A stretch of 64,000 nt of DNA from positions 124,001-188,000 of the forward strand of contig NZ_JAJFNK010000004.1 of the NCBI RefSeq assembly GCF_021739485.1. Direction: 5' to 3'. This document shows, in pieces, positions 48,009 to 56,616 of this stretch. The stretch comes from Alicyclobacillus tolerans (lineage in GTDB: Bacteria; Bacillota; Bacilli; Alicyclobacillales; Alicyclobacillaceae). Position 1 is the stretch's first letter. Each line of letters starts with the position of its first letter. The notes beneath the pieces were generated by a model that saw nothing but the letters and a program-made list of their open reading frames with translations, searched no databases and was not told the DNA's origin. The translations under genes were made by a program, and so were the position numbers.

Positions 48009-48425
48009 CTAGCCTCCTTCGGTGTCGCTTTGCATCTTAACCAGATGTCTTGCACTGAGAGCACTGCCCACTACCACTTCTCGTGAATGACCGAGACTCG
48101 ATTCTACGGCGGCTGCAATGGCACCCTCAACAAAGGGGGCGTCTGCAATCGTGACACGAGATGCGAAATCGGGCCCAAGCAGTTCCAACGCAACTTCACA
48201 GCTCATCAGTGCACTGCCCAAGTCAAAAAGAATCACAATGTCAGAATCCCGCGGACATGACTCCAAGATTTCCATGACTTTGGTTGCGTCGGTTCCAAGC
48301 TCATCGCCCAAACCCGAGGCACTGGCCAGGTGGACTTTCCCGACTGTGAGTTGATCTAACAATGACAAGAGCCCTTCGCCCATTTTTTTGCTATGGGAGA
48401 CTAATACAATGCTAACGTTTCCCAT
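48009..48425 (-). CDS. dhaM: DHA kinase phosphotransferase subunit (EIIA-Man fold)
   Basis: 138 aa. VSIVLVSHSKKMGEGLLSLL carries the phospho-His (residue 11), and VILFDLGSALMS is typical. It consists of the EIIA-like domain only, without the HPr and Enzyme I parts fused in E. coli DhaM. It rephosphorylates ADP bound to DhaL. It overlaps the end of dhaL by about 25 nt and is followed by the separate HPr. Confidence 0.93.
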   Translation of the reverse strand: MGNVSIVLVSHSKKMGEGLLSLLDQLTVGKVHLASASGLGDELGTDATKVMEILESCPRDSDIVILFDLGSALMSCEVALELLGPDFASRVTIADAPFVEGAIAAAVESSLGHSREVVVGSALSARHLVKMQSDTEGG

Positions 48426-49060
48426 TCCAGTCTCAATGCTCCCCCCGTAAATGAGTGAATCAACTCTTCAAATAAGACGGCACTAGAGACGCTGCCAGGG
48501 TCACACACACCCACACTGCGCGTTCCGAGATAGGAAGCTCTACCCTTCTTAGCAATCTTGTCTTTGGTTTCCACTGCAGCCTGTTGCGCCGTTTCGACCG
48601 CCTGATTCCATACCTCGCTAGAAAACGGGTCATTTTGATGCAAGTAGGACGTCATAGCATACCAGACATCGACCATGGTCTTGTCGCCAGGCACCGCCTT
48701 GCCTCTGGCTTGAATGCCCTCCAGAGAAGCCGTCAGGCCGCGACGTAGTGAATCGCCGTCAACAGACTTCAAACCTTTCCAAACTGTCGACAGTTTTAAA
48801 AAGGCTGTGCCATATAACGGGCCAGACGCCCCTCCGACCGTGCTGATCAGAGTCATCGCGAGTGTGGAACAACTCATTCCCAAATCGCCGAGGCTTGATT
48901 GATGCAACTTCTTTACCGCAGCGTCAAAGCCCCGCGCCATGTTAGTCCCGTGGTCGCCATCGCCGATTCGATTGTCGAGAACATTGAGCAAGTCTGTTAA
49001 TGCCCGAAGCCGTTCGTGGTATGCCTCCACAAATTGGACGAACGAATCTACCGTGAGCAA
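48401..49060 (-). CDS. dhaL: Dihydroxyacetone kinase subunit DhaL
   Basis: About 219 aa. LDNRIGDGDHGTNMARGF has the Asp residues that chelate Mg-ADP, VGGASGPLYGTAFLK follows, and GDKTMVDVWYA and GTRSVGVCDPGSVS complete the site. A TTG at 49060 with GGGAGG at 8 nt gives the normal length; the frame is open to 49111 but overlaps dhaK. It carries the permanently bound ADP/ATP of the PTS-type kinase. Confidence 0.93.
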   Translation of the reverse strand: MLTVDSFVQFVEAYHERLRALTDLLNVLDNRIGDGDHGTNMARGFDAAVKKLHQSSLGDLGMSCSTLAMTLISTVGGASGPLYGTAFLKLSTVWKGLKSVDGDSLRRGLTASLEGIQARGKAVPGDKTMVDVWYAMTSYLHQNDPFSSEVWNQAVETAQQAAVETKDKIAKKGRASYLGTRSVGVCDPGSVSSAVLFEELIHSFTGGALRLEWETLALY

Positions 49061-49073
49061 CCCATGTCCCTCC

Positions 49074-50060
49074 CTAGTTTTTCCACCCAGGGGCAGATGC
49101 TTCTGCATCAAGCAGTGTTTCTAATTCGCGGTCCAACCTTAAAAAGCTTATGGAAAATCCGGACATTTCAAGCGAAGTCATGTATTCACCAACATACATC
49201 TTGTGTACTGAAACTTGACGCTGATTCAAAATTTCTGCTACTCGCTTATTCACAATGTATAATTCACTCAGAGGCGTGGCGCCCAAGCCATTGACGAGTA
49301 CCGCTACTTTGTCGTCTTTGGAGAAACTGGTATGATTAAAAATTCTGTCAGTCAGTAGGTCGACGATTTCTTCGGCGGTTTTTAGAGCAATACGTTCGGT
49401 CCCAGGTTCTCCGTGAATCCCCATCCCGATTTCCATTTCCGCCTCACCTAAATCAAAGCTCGGCTTGCCATTGGCGGGGACCGTGCAAGGAGCTAGGGAC
49501 ATTCCGATACTATAGGTATTCTGTACCACTTTCTCCGCAATGCGTTTTACCTCAGGGAGGTCCGCTCCAGCTTCTGCTGCTGCACCGGCAATCTTATGCA
49601 CAAAAACTGTCCCGGCGATTCCTCTTCGGCCTACCGTGTACGTACTTCCCTCGACAGCGATATCGTCGTTGACAATGACTTGTTGAACCTCGATGCCGTC
49701 GACCGCAGCTAGTTCTGCAGCCATCTCAAAATTCATCACATCTCCCGTGTAATTTTTAATAATGAGAAAAACTCCCTTACCTCGGTTGACTGCCTTGATC
49801 GCCGCCAAAACTTGATCCGGAGTCGGAGAGGTAAACACTTCGCCGGAAACAGCTGCATCCAACATCCCTTTTCCTACGTATCCAGCATGAGCAGGTTCGT
49901 GCCCACTTCCTCCCCCACTTACTAATCCGACCTTGTCTGTTAGTTCCTTGCGAACAATCACTTGCGTTTCTGGAACCCGCACTAGTTCAGTATGCGCTTT
50001 CACGAACCCTTGGAGCATATCGTCTACGTAATCGGCAACTCCATTCATCAGTTTTTTCAT
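49074..50060 (-). CDS. dhaK: Dihydroxyacetone kinase subunit DhaK
   Basis: 328 aa. Binds dihydroxyacetone covalently through His216 (GMGIHGEPG) after SGGGSGHEPAHAGYVG and IIKNYTGDVMNFEMA. ATG 50060 lies 8 nt after AGGAGG. It is the first gene of the dhaKLM-HPr unit and sits about 17 nt behind the expected start of a sigma-54 promoter. The product, DHA phosphate, meets the glpD product. Confidence 0.95.
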   Translation of the reverse strand: MKKLMNGVADYVDDMLQGFVKAHTELVRVPETQVIVRKELTDKVGLVSGGGSGHEPAHAGYVGKGMLDAAVSGEVFTSPTPDQVLAAIKAVNRGKGVFLIIKNYTGDVMNFEMAAELAAVDGIEVQQVIVNDDIAVEGSTYTVGRRGIAGTVFVHKIAGAAAEAGADLPEVKRIAEKVVQNTYSIGMSLAPCTVPANGKPSFDLGEAEMEIGMGIHGEPGTERIALKTAEEIVDLLTDRIFNHTSFSKDDKVAVLVNGLGATPLSELYIVNKRVAEILNQRQVSVHKMYVGEYMTSLEMSGFSISFLRLDRELETLLDAEASAPGWKN

Positions 50061-50087
50061 AGGTTTCACCTCCTATCTGACTAAAAA

Positions 50088-50103
50088 AGCAATATTTATG
50101 CCA
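50088..50103 (-). promoter_or_regulatory. Sigma-54 promoter of dhaK
   Basis: TGGCATAAATATTGCT on the minus strand: GG and GC stand exactly 12 bases apart as in the consensus TGGCACG-N4-TTGCW. It is near-identical to the element ahead of ptsI (54055-54070), including the TTTTTTAG that follows. A sigma-54 activator is encoded next door. A TGCGG...CCGCA inverted repeat near 50116-50134 could be an activator site. Confidence 0.8.
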
Positions 50104-50226
50104 TTAAAAATATCTGCGGGTTTCGCACCGCAAGTTCATAATTTGTAATTTTCAGGTCGGTTGTTGCTCCATCTTCCAAAATAAATCATATGGTAAAAAA
50201 GTTCCAATTGCGCTTTTTTTCCAGGG

Positions 50227-52284
50227 TTAGTTGTTCTTTTTTACCAAGCCAAATTTCCTCGCTTTCGCTGCAACTGTTTTATGAGTGACTCCTAGCGCCT
50301 TTGCAGCTGCATTAAAGCTCGGAAAACGTTGAAGGGCTTTCGAAATAATTAATTTCTCGTATTCGTCCATGGTTAAAACAGGAGTTGACGCAGATAGAGC
50401 GCTGTCGATGTCCTGCGGCCCCGATGGTAAACTTTCCCTCGTCACTAAGTCAATCCTGGAGGGGCAATGAAATGAGACAGGCAGGTAGGTTTCATCGATC
50501 CACTCCGAGTCGCAAAGATTGATGGCGCTTTCAACGACGTTACTTAATTCGCGTATATTTCCTGGCCAGTGATATGCCTCCAGGAACTGCAGCGCTTCCT
50601 TGGTAAAACCAAAAACCTTTTTTTCAATGGACTGAGAGTGAATCTTCACATAATGTTCCACAAGCATAGTAATATCGCCGGTTCTTTCGCGAAGCGGAGG
50701 CAGGTGTACACGAACCACGTTGATGCGATAGTATAAATCTTCGCGAAAGGTATGGTTCTTAACCTCAGCTTCCAAATCGCGATTCGTTGCAGCGATAACA
50801 CGCACGTTCAAAGGAATGATGCGTTCTCCCCCTATGCGTTCAATCTCGCGTTCCTGAATCACGCGCAGTAACTTGGCTTGTACTTCGAGGGGTAATTCAC
50901 CGATTTCATCCAAGAATATTGTTCCGTTTTGCGCCATCTCAAACTTGCCCTTTCGAGTCGCTATAGCACCTGTAAACGCTCCACGCTCGTGTCCAAATAG
51001 CTCACTCTCGATCAAAGACAGGGGAATACCCGCACAATTCACTCGAATAAAAGGCTGATTCTTCCTTGGGCTTGCGTTATGGATGGCTCTTGCGACAAGT
51101 TCCTTTCCAGTCCCGCTTTCTCCTGTCAAAAGGACTGTCGAGGTCGATTGCGCCGCCTTGTTGGCCGCAGACAAGCTGTCCATTAAAATGCCACTCTTCC
51201 CAATGATGTTTGCAAAAGCTGTATGTAATCTTTGATGGCGGTTGAGTTCGTCTTTTAAATACCTTGCCTCTTGCTGCAAGTGGCGAACCTGGTCCATTAA
51301 TTCTTCCACGGCAGAGAAACTGCGCGATACGGAAACGACCCCTTTAAACTCGTCCTCCACGTAGATCGGATATACGTCAGCGACGAGTTCCGTGCCAAAG
51401 CGGCGTCGAATGGAACCTTGAATGGGACGTCCTGTCTTCAAAACCTCAGCCCGCAGCCCTTCTGGCGAAACCTCCATGACGCTTTTGCCAAGAACCGTGT
51501 CAGGTGAAACCCGGTGCAGCAATTGGTAGGCTGGATTCACGTAGCGTATAATCCCGTTCTCATCCAGAACACAAATACCATCATGGACCGTGGTTAAAAC
51601 GAGATCGAGTTGTTCTTTGAGCTGTTGAACGACCCCAAACTCCTCAATGAGCCGTTCAAACTGGGAGATATCCTGAAAAACGCTCATAGCACCGTGTAAG
51701 ATCCCATCGATCACGATGGGCGTCGAGGTGATCCAAACAATTCGGTCGCCAATCTGCTGCTTGTACCCAAGATTGGGTTGCAACGTCCGTAACACGGACT
51801 CCAGCGAAACCTCAGGAATCACGTCTGAACTTTGCTGCCCTATGACAGTGGCTGGTTCATCGATGTTCAAGTAACTTTGAGCGCGCCGGTTCAAGAAACT
51901 AATTTGGTTGCAGCGGTTCACGACGACTAATGCATGAGACATATTGTTAAAGACCGCTTGACTCGCCAGCATCATATCTTGAATTCGCGTATCTACCGTC
52001 TCAGAAACCGGGTCGGAAGACGGCGCGATGCTCAAGTACTGTACGATGGGTTGAAGGAAGTCGTCCGGCTCATCCCCATCTATCGAGAGATGGACGCGTT
52101 CGCCCACTCTCACTTGCAGCGATACAACAGCTAAGAGGTCGGCTAACGGCACCTTGTGATTCTTTGCGTGCAAGTACACGCGGTGTGCCGTTGCTTCGTC
52201 CGAGTAACGCGTCAGCAGGTCCACCACCGTAGCGGCTACCCGCATGTGAAGACCTCCTGGGTGAGCCACCGTAACCTCTAACAT
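50227..52284 (-). CDS. HPr-fused sigma-54 enhancer-binding activator
   Basis: About 685 aa. The order is: HPr-like domain (1-80, with GGLHMRVAA retaining the phospho-acceptor His13 and following Arg); PAS (about 95-205, NNMSHALVVVNRCNQISFLN); PAS (about 225-330, DGICVLDENGIIRYVNPAY); AAA+ domain (about 355-590, LLTGESGTGKELVARAIH, FGHERGAFTGA, FLDEIGELP, WPGNIRELSN); TyrR-like helix-turn-helix (about 640-685, GVTHKTVAAKARKFGL). GAFTGA shows that it contacts sigma-54. ATG 52284 with AAGGAG at 8 nt, 5 nt after ptsI. It probably reads PTS phosphorylation and activates the two -24/-12 promoters of this block. Confidence 0.92.
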   Translation of the reverse strand: MLEVTVAHPGGLHMRVAATVVDLLTRYSDEATAHRVYLHAKNHKVPLADLLAVVSLQVRVGERVHLSIDGDEPDDFLQPIVQYLSIAPSSDPVSETVDTRIQDMMLASQAVFNNMSHALVVVNRCNQISFLNRRAQSYLNIDEPATVIGQQSSDVIPEVSLESVLRTLQPNLGYKQQIGDRIVWITSTPIVIDGILHGAMSVFQDISQFERLIEEFGVVQQLKEQLDLVLTTVHDGICVLDENGIIRYVNPAYQLLHRVSPDTVLGKSVMEVSPEGLRAEVLKTGRPIQGSIRRRFGTELVADVYPIYVEDEFKGVVSVSRSFSAVEELMDQVRHLQQEARYLKDELNRHQRLHTAFANIIGKSGILMDSLSAANKAAQSTSTVLLTGESGTGKELVARAIHNASPRKNQPFIRVNCAGIPLSLIESELFGHERGAFTGAIATRKGKFEMAQNGTIFLDEIGELPLEVQAKLLRVIQEREIERIGGERIIPLNVRVIAATNRDLEAEVKNHTFREDLYYRINVVRVHLPPLRERTGDITMLVEHYVKIHSQSIEKKVFGFTKEALQFLEAYHWPGNIRELSNVVESAINLCDSEWIDETYLPVSFHCPSRIDLVTRESLPSGPQDIDSALSASTPVLTMDEYEKLIISKALQRFPSFNAAAKALGVTHKTVAAKARKFGLVKKNN

Positions 52285-52289
52285 GTCGT

Positions 52290-54008
52290 TCACTCCTTGC
52301 AAAACCGAGTTAGTAATTCCCTGACCTGTTCCTGCGTCGAACAATTCATGGCTGATTTCGCAAGCTCTTCAAATTGAAAAAAAGAATAGCGTTTTAAGTT
52401 TTCTTTAACTTTCAAAATCTTTGACGGGTTCATACTGAGCTTTTGGATACCCAAGCCTGTGAGAACAAATGCCCCGCGGACGTCTCCGGCCAGTTCCCCA
52501 CAAACGCTCACGTCGATATTGTGTTGTTGAGACACCCTGACAACGCGATGAATTAACCTTAAAATTGCTGGATGAAGCTCTTGGTACAGATGGCGCACCT
52601 GTGAATTGGTGCGATCCGCAGCCAACGTGTACTGCGTAAGGTCATTCGTGCCAATGCTAAAAAAATCGACATAAGGTGTAAATTGTTCAACACAGATTGC
52701 CACACTAGGTACCTCCACCATAATGCCAATCCTTGGAACACAAACTCCTATTCGATGGGCTTCATCCCGGATGACATCCCGTGCCTTGATCATTTCTTCC
52801 ACCGTAGAAATCATCGGAATCATGATGTCAATTGGGGATTCCTTTGAAACCCTTAATAAGGCCCGTACCTGAGTTCGCAGCAGCGCCTGTTGCTCATCCA
52901 GGAGCCGCCAGCCTCGAACTCCTAAAAACGGATTTTGTTCGGGCTCACTATCAATACTCCCGGCTAATTTGTCTCCCCCAATATCTGCTAACCGAATCGT
53001 CAAGGACCTACCCTCTAAGGTTCTGCAAACCGTTGAGTACACCTCATATTGCTCTTCCTCCGATAAGCCTTTGTTGTCGAGAAACAAGAACTCCGTTCGA
53101 AAGAGACCAACTCCGTCTGCACCCTCTTGCGCAGCCAAGTTCGTCTCGCCAGGATTACTGATATTCGCCAATAAACCTACAGTTTTTCCGTCTATCGTAT
53201 GACCTTTCGTATGGACAAGATTGCGGAGGCGAAGCTTTTGATCGCGTTGCTTTGCAATCGCAACTTGATAACTGGAGAGAATCTCGTCTGACGGGTCCAA
53301 GAAGATTTCATTTCGTACTCCATCTAGAATCAATATATGGTTCTCTAAATCAGAGCCTAAATTAGTCCAATCGTACCCGAACCATCCGGGTATTTCCAAT
53401 CCCTTCGCAACAATGGCTGCGTGCGAAGTGGGGTTCCCTTCTTGGCACAGAACCCCTCGTAGTGGATGTTGAGCCAAGGCAAGGAGTTCGGGAACGGTCA
53501 ACGTATGTGCGAGGAGAATAAAATCTTCTTTCGGATAGGAGTCATCGAAGTTCGCACTTTCGGAGGTTAGCCCACCCAGCCGGGCATGAAGCATGTTCTT
53601 GACGTCAACAATGTCTTGCGCGCGTCCACGAAAATATTCGTCTTCCAGTTCTTGAAATTGCTTCGTAAGGTCGTTAAAAACTTTTTCAACAGCTTCTTCT
53701 ACAAGATGACCTTCACCAAGCAAGGCCAGAATTGGCTGTACCACGACTGGGTCCTTCAAAAGTTCTATGTAGAACCTTAAAACATCTTCTCCAAATGCGC
53801 CTGTGTTCCCAGCAGCGATGGTTTGATTAAAATCCTCCGTACAACGACGGCATGCCGTATCAAAACGTTGCTTCTCTATGGCCACGTCTGACTGTTCTTG
53901 AATCGAATCAGACATTGTCTTTCTATTTGCAACCTTGCCTCTGAAAGTATAGATTTTCCCAATGGATATCGAGTCCGCAAGACAAGTATCGGGCATGGCA
54001 AATCTCAT
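52290..54008 (-). CDS. ptsI: PTS Enzyme I, DHA-cluster copy
   Basis: 572 aa. Accepts phosphate from PEP on His196 (QEGNPTSHAAIVAKG; the usual GG before TSH reads GN) and hands it to HPr. The PEP-binding barrel has GVGLFRTEFLFLD, MIPMISTVEEM, GIMVEVPSVAI, FFSIGTNDLTQYTLAADR and VCGELAGD. ATG 54008 with AAAGGAG at 8 nt. It lies directly behind a sigma-54 promoter and is followed by the activator gene. It is a second, dedicated Enzyme I or the only one; the window cannot tell. Confidence 0.93.
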   Translation of the reverse strand: MRFAMPDTCLADSISIGKIYTFRGKVANRKTMSDSIQEQSDVAIEKQRFDTACRRCTEDFNQTIAAGNTGAFGEDVLRFYIELLKDPVVVQPILALLGEGHLVEEAVEKVFNDLTKQFQELEDEYFRGRAQDIVDVKNMLHARLGGLTSESANFDDSYPKEDFILLAHTLTVPELLALAQHPLRGVLCQEGNPTSHAAIVAKGLEIPGWFGYDWTNLGSDLENHILILDGVRNEIFLDPSDEILSSYQVAIAKQRDQKLRLRNLVHTKGHTIDGKTVGLLANISNPGETNLAAQEGADGVGLFRTEFLFLDNKGLSEEEQYEVYSTVCRTLEGRSLTIRLADIGGDKLAGSIDSEPEQNPFLGVRGWRLLDEQQALLRTQVRALLRVSKESPIDIMIPMISTVEEMIKARDVIRDEAHRIGVCVPRIGIMVEVPSVAICVEQFTPYVDFFSIGTNDLTQYTLAADRTNSQVRHLYQELHPAILRLIHRVVRVSQQHNIDVSVCGELAGDVRGAFVLTGLGIQKLSMNPSKILKVKENLKRYSFFQFEELAKSAMNCSTQEQVRELLTRFCKE

Positions 54009-54054
54009 GTTTTTCGCTCCTTTGCTGAAAATTCTTGCAGTTTTCAAACTAAAA

Positions 54055-54070
54055 AGCAAGGTTCATGCCA
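54055..54070 (-). promoter_or_regulatory. Sigma-54 promoter of ptsI and the activator
   Basis: TGGCATGAACCTTGCT on the minus strand, with GG and GC 12 bases apart, followed by TTTTTAG as in the dhaK promoter. It lies 46 nt before the ptsI start. Confidence 0.8.
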
Positions 54071-54112
54071 TGGGGTTTGCCAATCACTTTGAGACTCGTC
54101 ATGCCGTTTTTA

Positions 54113-54325
54113 TCAGAAACAAACAATCGCATGGCACCACAAGCAGGTGCAACTGTCCCTTTTCAACGCCGCTTTCCGGTAGTCCTGAAACAAAAACGGG
54201 TTATACAGTAATTTAATGGTTTGCGGATTGACCCAAACCGCTCGAGCGCGATTGACTTCCCGCCAAGCCCGATGAGGCAAACACGGAGTTAACCTTTGGT
54301 CATCCACGTTGAGAACCGTAATCAT
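54113..54325 (-). pseudogene. Truncated HNH-endonuclease-like protein
   Basis: 70 aa with a strong GGAGG site. TVLNVDDQRLTPCLPHRAWREVNRARAVWVNPQTI resembles the N-terminal part of small HNH proteins, and RKAALKRDSCTCLWCH the first zinc knuckle of the HNH fold, but the frame then ends (TGA TAA) before the HNH residues. It may be a remnant, or a shortened gene still expressed. The stop is unlikely to be recoded because a second stop follows at once. Confidence 0.55.
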
Positions 54326-54517
54326 CTAGTCGCCTCCAGAACTGCAAGTGTTTGTAACTGCAAGTGCCTTATACATTCATTATGAATCAAGGGCATGGTG
54401 AAATTCATCGGAAACAACTGGGGGACGCAAGAAACTAAAATACTCTGCTTCGTATACGGTCAACCACATGGTGGAGTATCCTTGAATTAAAGATGCTCGT
54501 GAAACGGGGTGCGGCAA

Positions 54518-55195
54518 ATGGCGTTGTTTGATTCCAAGGCAGACACTTACGATGACTTTTGTGAAACTCCACTCGGTCACTTTGTGAACGAAGTCGAGCG
54601 CAACATGATTGCTTCCTCAGCGGTACCCAAGCCCAATGAACGTGCGATCGACTTGGGTTGCGGCACTGGAACGTACACAACGTGGCTCCAAACTCTGGGG
54701 TTGCAGGCCTGCGGTGTCGATGTGTCGCAAGGAATGCTGGACACCGCCCGCCGTAAAAGCAACAACCCGGACGTCTTTATCCAGGCTGATTTACGCAAAC
54801 TGCCTTTTCAGAATGAAACCTTCGACTTGGCCATCGCCAATGTTGTTCTGGAGTTTGTTTCCGAGCCGGAGACCGTCGTCAAGGAGGCTCGCCGAATACT
54901 CAGGCCCGGAGGGCGCCTGGTTATCGGCTTCATCGGAAAAAACAGCCTCTGGGGACAGAAGTACCTCAGACGTGGAGAAGAGGATCCTTCAAGCGTATAC
55001 CACCACGCCCGGTTTTTCTCGGTTCGTGAGGCTGCATCTCTGGGCTGGAAGCCACCGGGTATGGCTTCGTTTGGACTATATGTCGGGCCGGATGAATTCG
55101 TCGATGAGCAGTCCGCATGGGAGTTAGAGACACTGCGCACAGTGGAGGTGAGTCGCGAAACTGCCGGTTTTTTTGTCCTCCGATGGGAAAATTAG
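54518..55195 (+). CDS. Class I SAM-dependent methyltransferase
   Basis: 225 aa, Methyltransf_11 type. AIDLGCGTGTYTTWL is motif I, CGVDVSQGMLDTARRK the ribose-binding acidic loop, and LPFQNETFDLAIANVVLEF and LRPGGRLVIGFI the later motifs. ATG 54518 follows GGGG at 8 nt. Resembles UbiE/BioC-like small-molecule methylases; substrate unknown. Single gene. Confidence 0.85.
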   Translation: MALFDSKADTYDDFCETPLGHFVNEVERNMIASSAVPKPNERAIDLGCGTGTYTTWLQTLGLQACGVDVSQGMLDTARRKSNNPDVFIQADLRKLPFQNETFDLAIANVVLEFVSEPETVVKEARRILRPGGRLVIGFIGKNSLWGQKYLRRGEEDPSSVYHHARFFSVREAASLGWKPPGMASFGLYVGPDEFVDEQSAWELETLRTVEVSRETAGFFVLRWEN

Positions 55196-55260
55196 TCCGT
55201 CTAGTGTAAAAAACATCGTCCTAAAAATCTGTCTGTGTACAAAGCGTTGGGTTCTTGTTT

Positions 55261-56271
55261 TTAGAGGTCCATTTCGACACGTTTGGCTACAGACAGGGCT
55301 TCTGACAACACCTTGAGGTCTTTTCGTGTACTCTTGAGTTGTTCTTCCAACTGCATGATTTTCCGTTCTGCCTCTTTGAGATTACGGTCTTTCTCCGCTA
55401 ACTGTCGTTCCGTGTACTGAACCTTTTGCTCCAATTGATCAACGTTCGGCCCCGTCTGGAATTCGACGGTTTCCAAATAACGAATCAAGTCTTGCTTGGT
55501 AATCAACCGTCCTTGAGGTGTGAAGCTTTCTTGTTGGACGGTCGGTGGTTCTAGTGGTTCTTGCACGGACGGGTTTTCGTCTTCTTCATCTGAGTGAACC
55601 CATGAACGAATGACCTGTCTAAGTCCCGTAACACCTTTGAAGAGTCGGATCGCATTGGAGACTTTTTGTAGCCAAGGGAGAGCGTTTCGCGCTTCTCCGT
55701 TGAAATGATTGTAGTCCTCCACTACGGTCGTGATGTCTCCCAGTGTAAACGGTCGAGGTTGACTTTGAATGAATTTGACGATGTTAATCAGACATTCTTG
55801 ATGGAACGCTTGAGCGGTATCCAGACGTCCACAATCTAAGCAAACGTGTTGCCGGAGTTCTGCTAAAAATTTTTCGGTTAAATACACGCTTCGTGGAACT
55901 TCATACAAGGAACACCCTTTATGATTGGGGTCAGGGCCGATGCGCACCAATTTAGACTGCGCGCGCAAACGTTGAGCAGCCATCTCCCCAGCCTCTGGAT
56001 GCATGGTTTCGGTCAAGATGTCGTTGACCCCGAATGACTGAGTCGGGAACTCCAATAAAGCGTTGTGAAAGGCTTGGAGTACTTGGTCCTCGGCTTCTTG
56101 GTCATTATCTGGCCAATGATACAGCACGAAATCGCCTGGATTGCGTTCTCCGGATTGAATCATTTTCCGAACTTCTTCAGCAAGTTGCTCTCTCTGTTGA
56201 ACTAGGTCGTAAACAAAAACGTCGTATTGTTTTGCCGTATTCAAGGCGTCAAAACCTTTAAGCGTACGCAT
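55261..56271 (-). CDS. Hypothetical protein with Cys motif and C-terminal coiled coil
   Basis: About 336 aa, not recognised. The N-terminal and middle part (about 1-220) is soluble, with winged-helix-like phrases (SFGVNDILTETM, PFTLGDITTVVEDYNHFNGEARNALPWLQ) and a CLDCGRLDTAQAFHQEC possible zinc site. A Pro/Glu-rich linker follows. The last 70 residues (NVDQLEQKVQYTERQLAEKDRNL and on) form a coiled coil. ATG 56271 is chosen 8 nt after AGGGG. The repeated winged-helix feel suggests a DNA-binding or scaffold role, unproved. Confidence 0.65.
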   Translation of the reverse strand: MRTLKGFDALNTAKQYDVFVYDLVQQREQLAEEVRKMIQSGERNPGDFVLYHWPDNDQEAEDQVLQAFHNALLEFPTQSFGVNDILTETMHPEAGEMAAQRLRAQSKLVRIGPDPNHKGCSLYEVPRSVYLTEKFLAELRQHVCLDCGRLDTAQAFHQECLINIVKFIQSQPRPFTLGDITTVVEDYNHFNGEARNALPWLQKVSNAIRLFKGVTGLRQVIRSWVHSDEEDENPSVQEPLEPPTVQQESFTPQGRLITKQDLIRYLETVEFQTGPNVDQLEQKVQYTERQLAEKDRNLKEAERKIMQLEEQLKSTRKDLKVLSEALSVAKRVEMDL

Positions 56272-56449
56272 GATCATGTCCCCTATGACTTCGTCTGAAT
56301 TCGACAACCTTAGACATACCATCTGTGGATTGAAAACCTCTCAAAACGTTTACTTCCCATGCTCGGTGAAAAGTATCAACAGCCGAATCCAAGGTGTCGT
56401 GAATTTGACGCTTTTCCGGTTGAGCTTGTCCACTGTCTCACAAAACGGT

Positions 56450-56464
56450 ACCATATCCTATGGT
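56450..56464. promoter_or_regulatory. Perfect palindrome in the 345-nt divergent intergenic region
   Basis: ACCATA-TCC-TATGGT, a 6+3+6 palindrome about 150 nt upstream of the APC permease. No other element was recognised in 56272-56616. An operator is possible; no regulator gene adjoins. Confidence 0.35.
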
Positions 56465-56616
56465 GTTCAAGTCCTTTGCCTCCATCGTCGCGTGCCATCG
56501 CTGAATGTTCCCTCTAGGCAGGGCTCCTGCAAATTCTGCATGCGACCCAGGCCAACCCATGTGACATCCAGGACGAAAAAGGAACTCTGATGACTCTCGC
56601 TGTAAGGAGCGTGTTC

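Noticed and set aside
54113..54325. TGA at the end of the HNH fragment as another selenocysteine codon
   Set aside because: It is followed directly by TAA in frame, and no Cys of the family is expected there.
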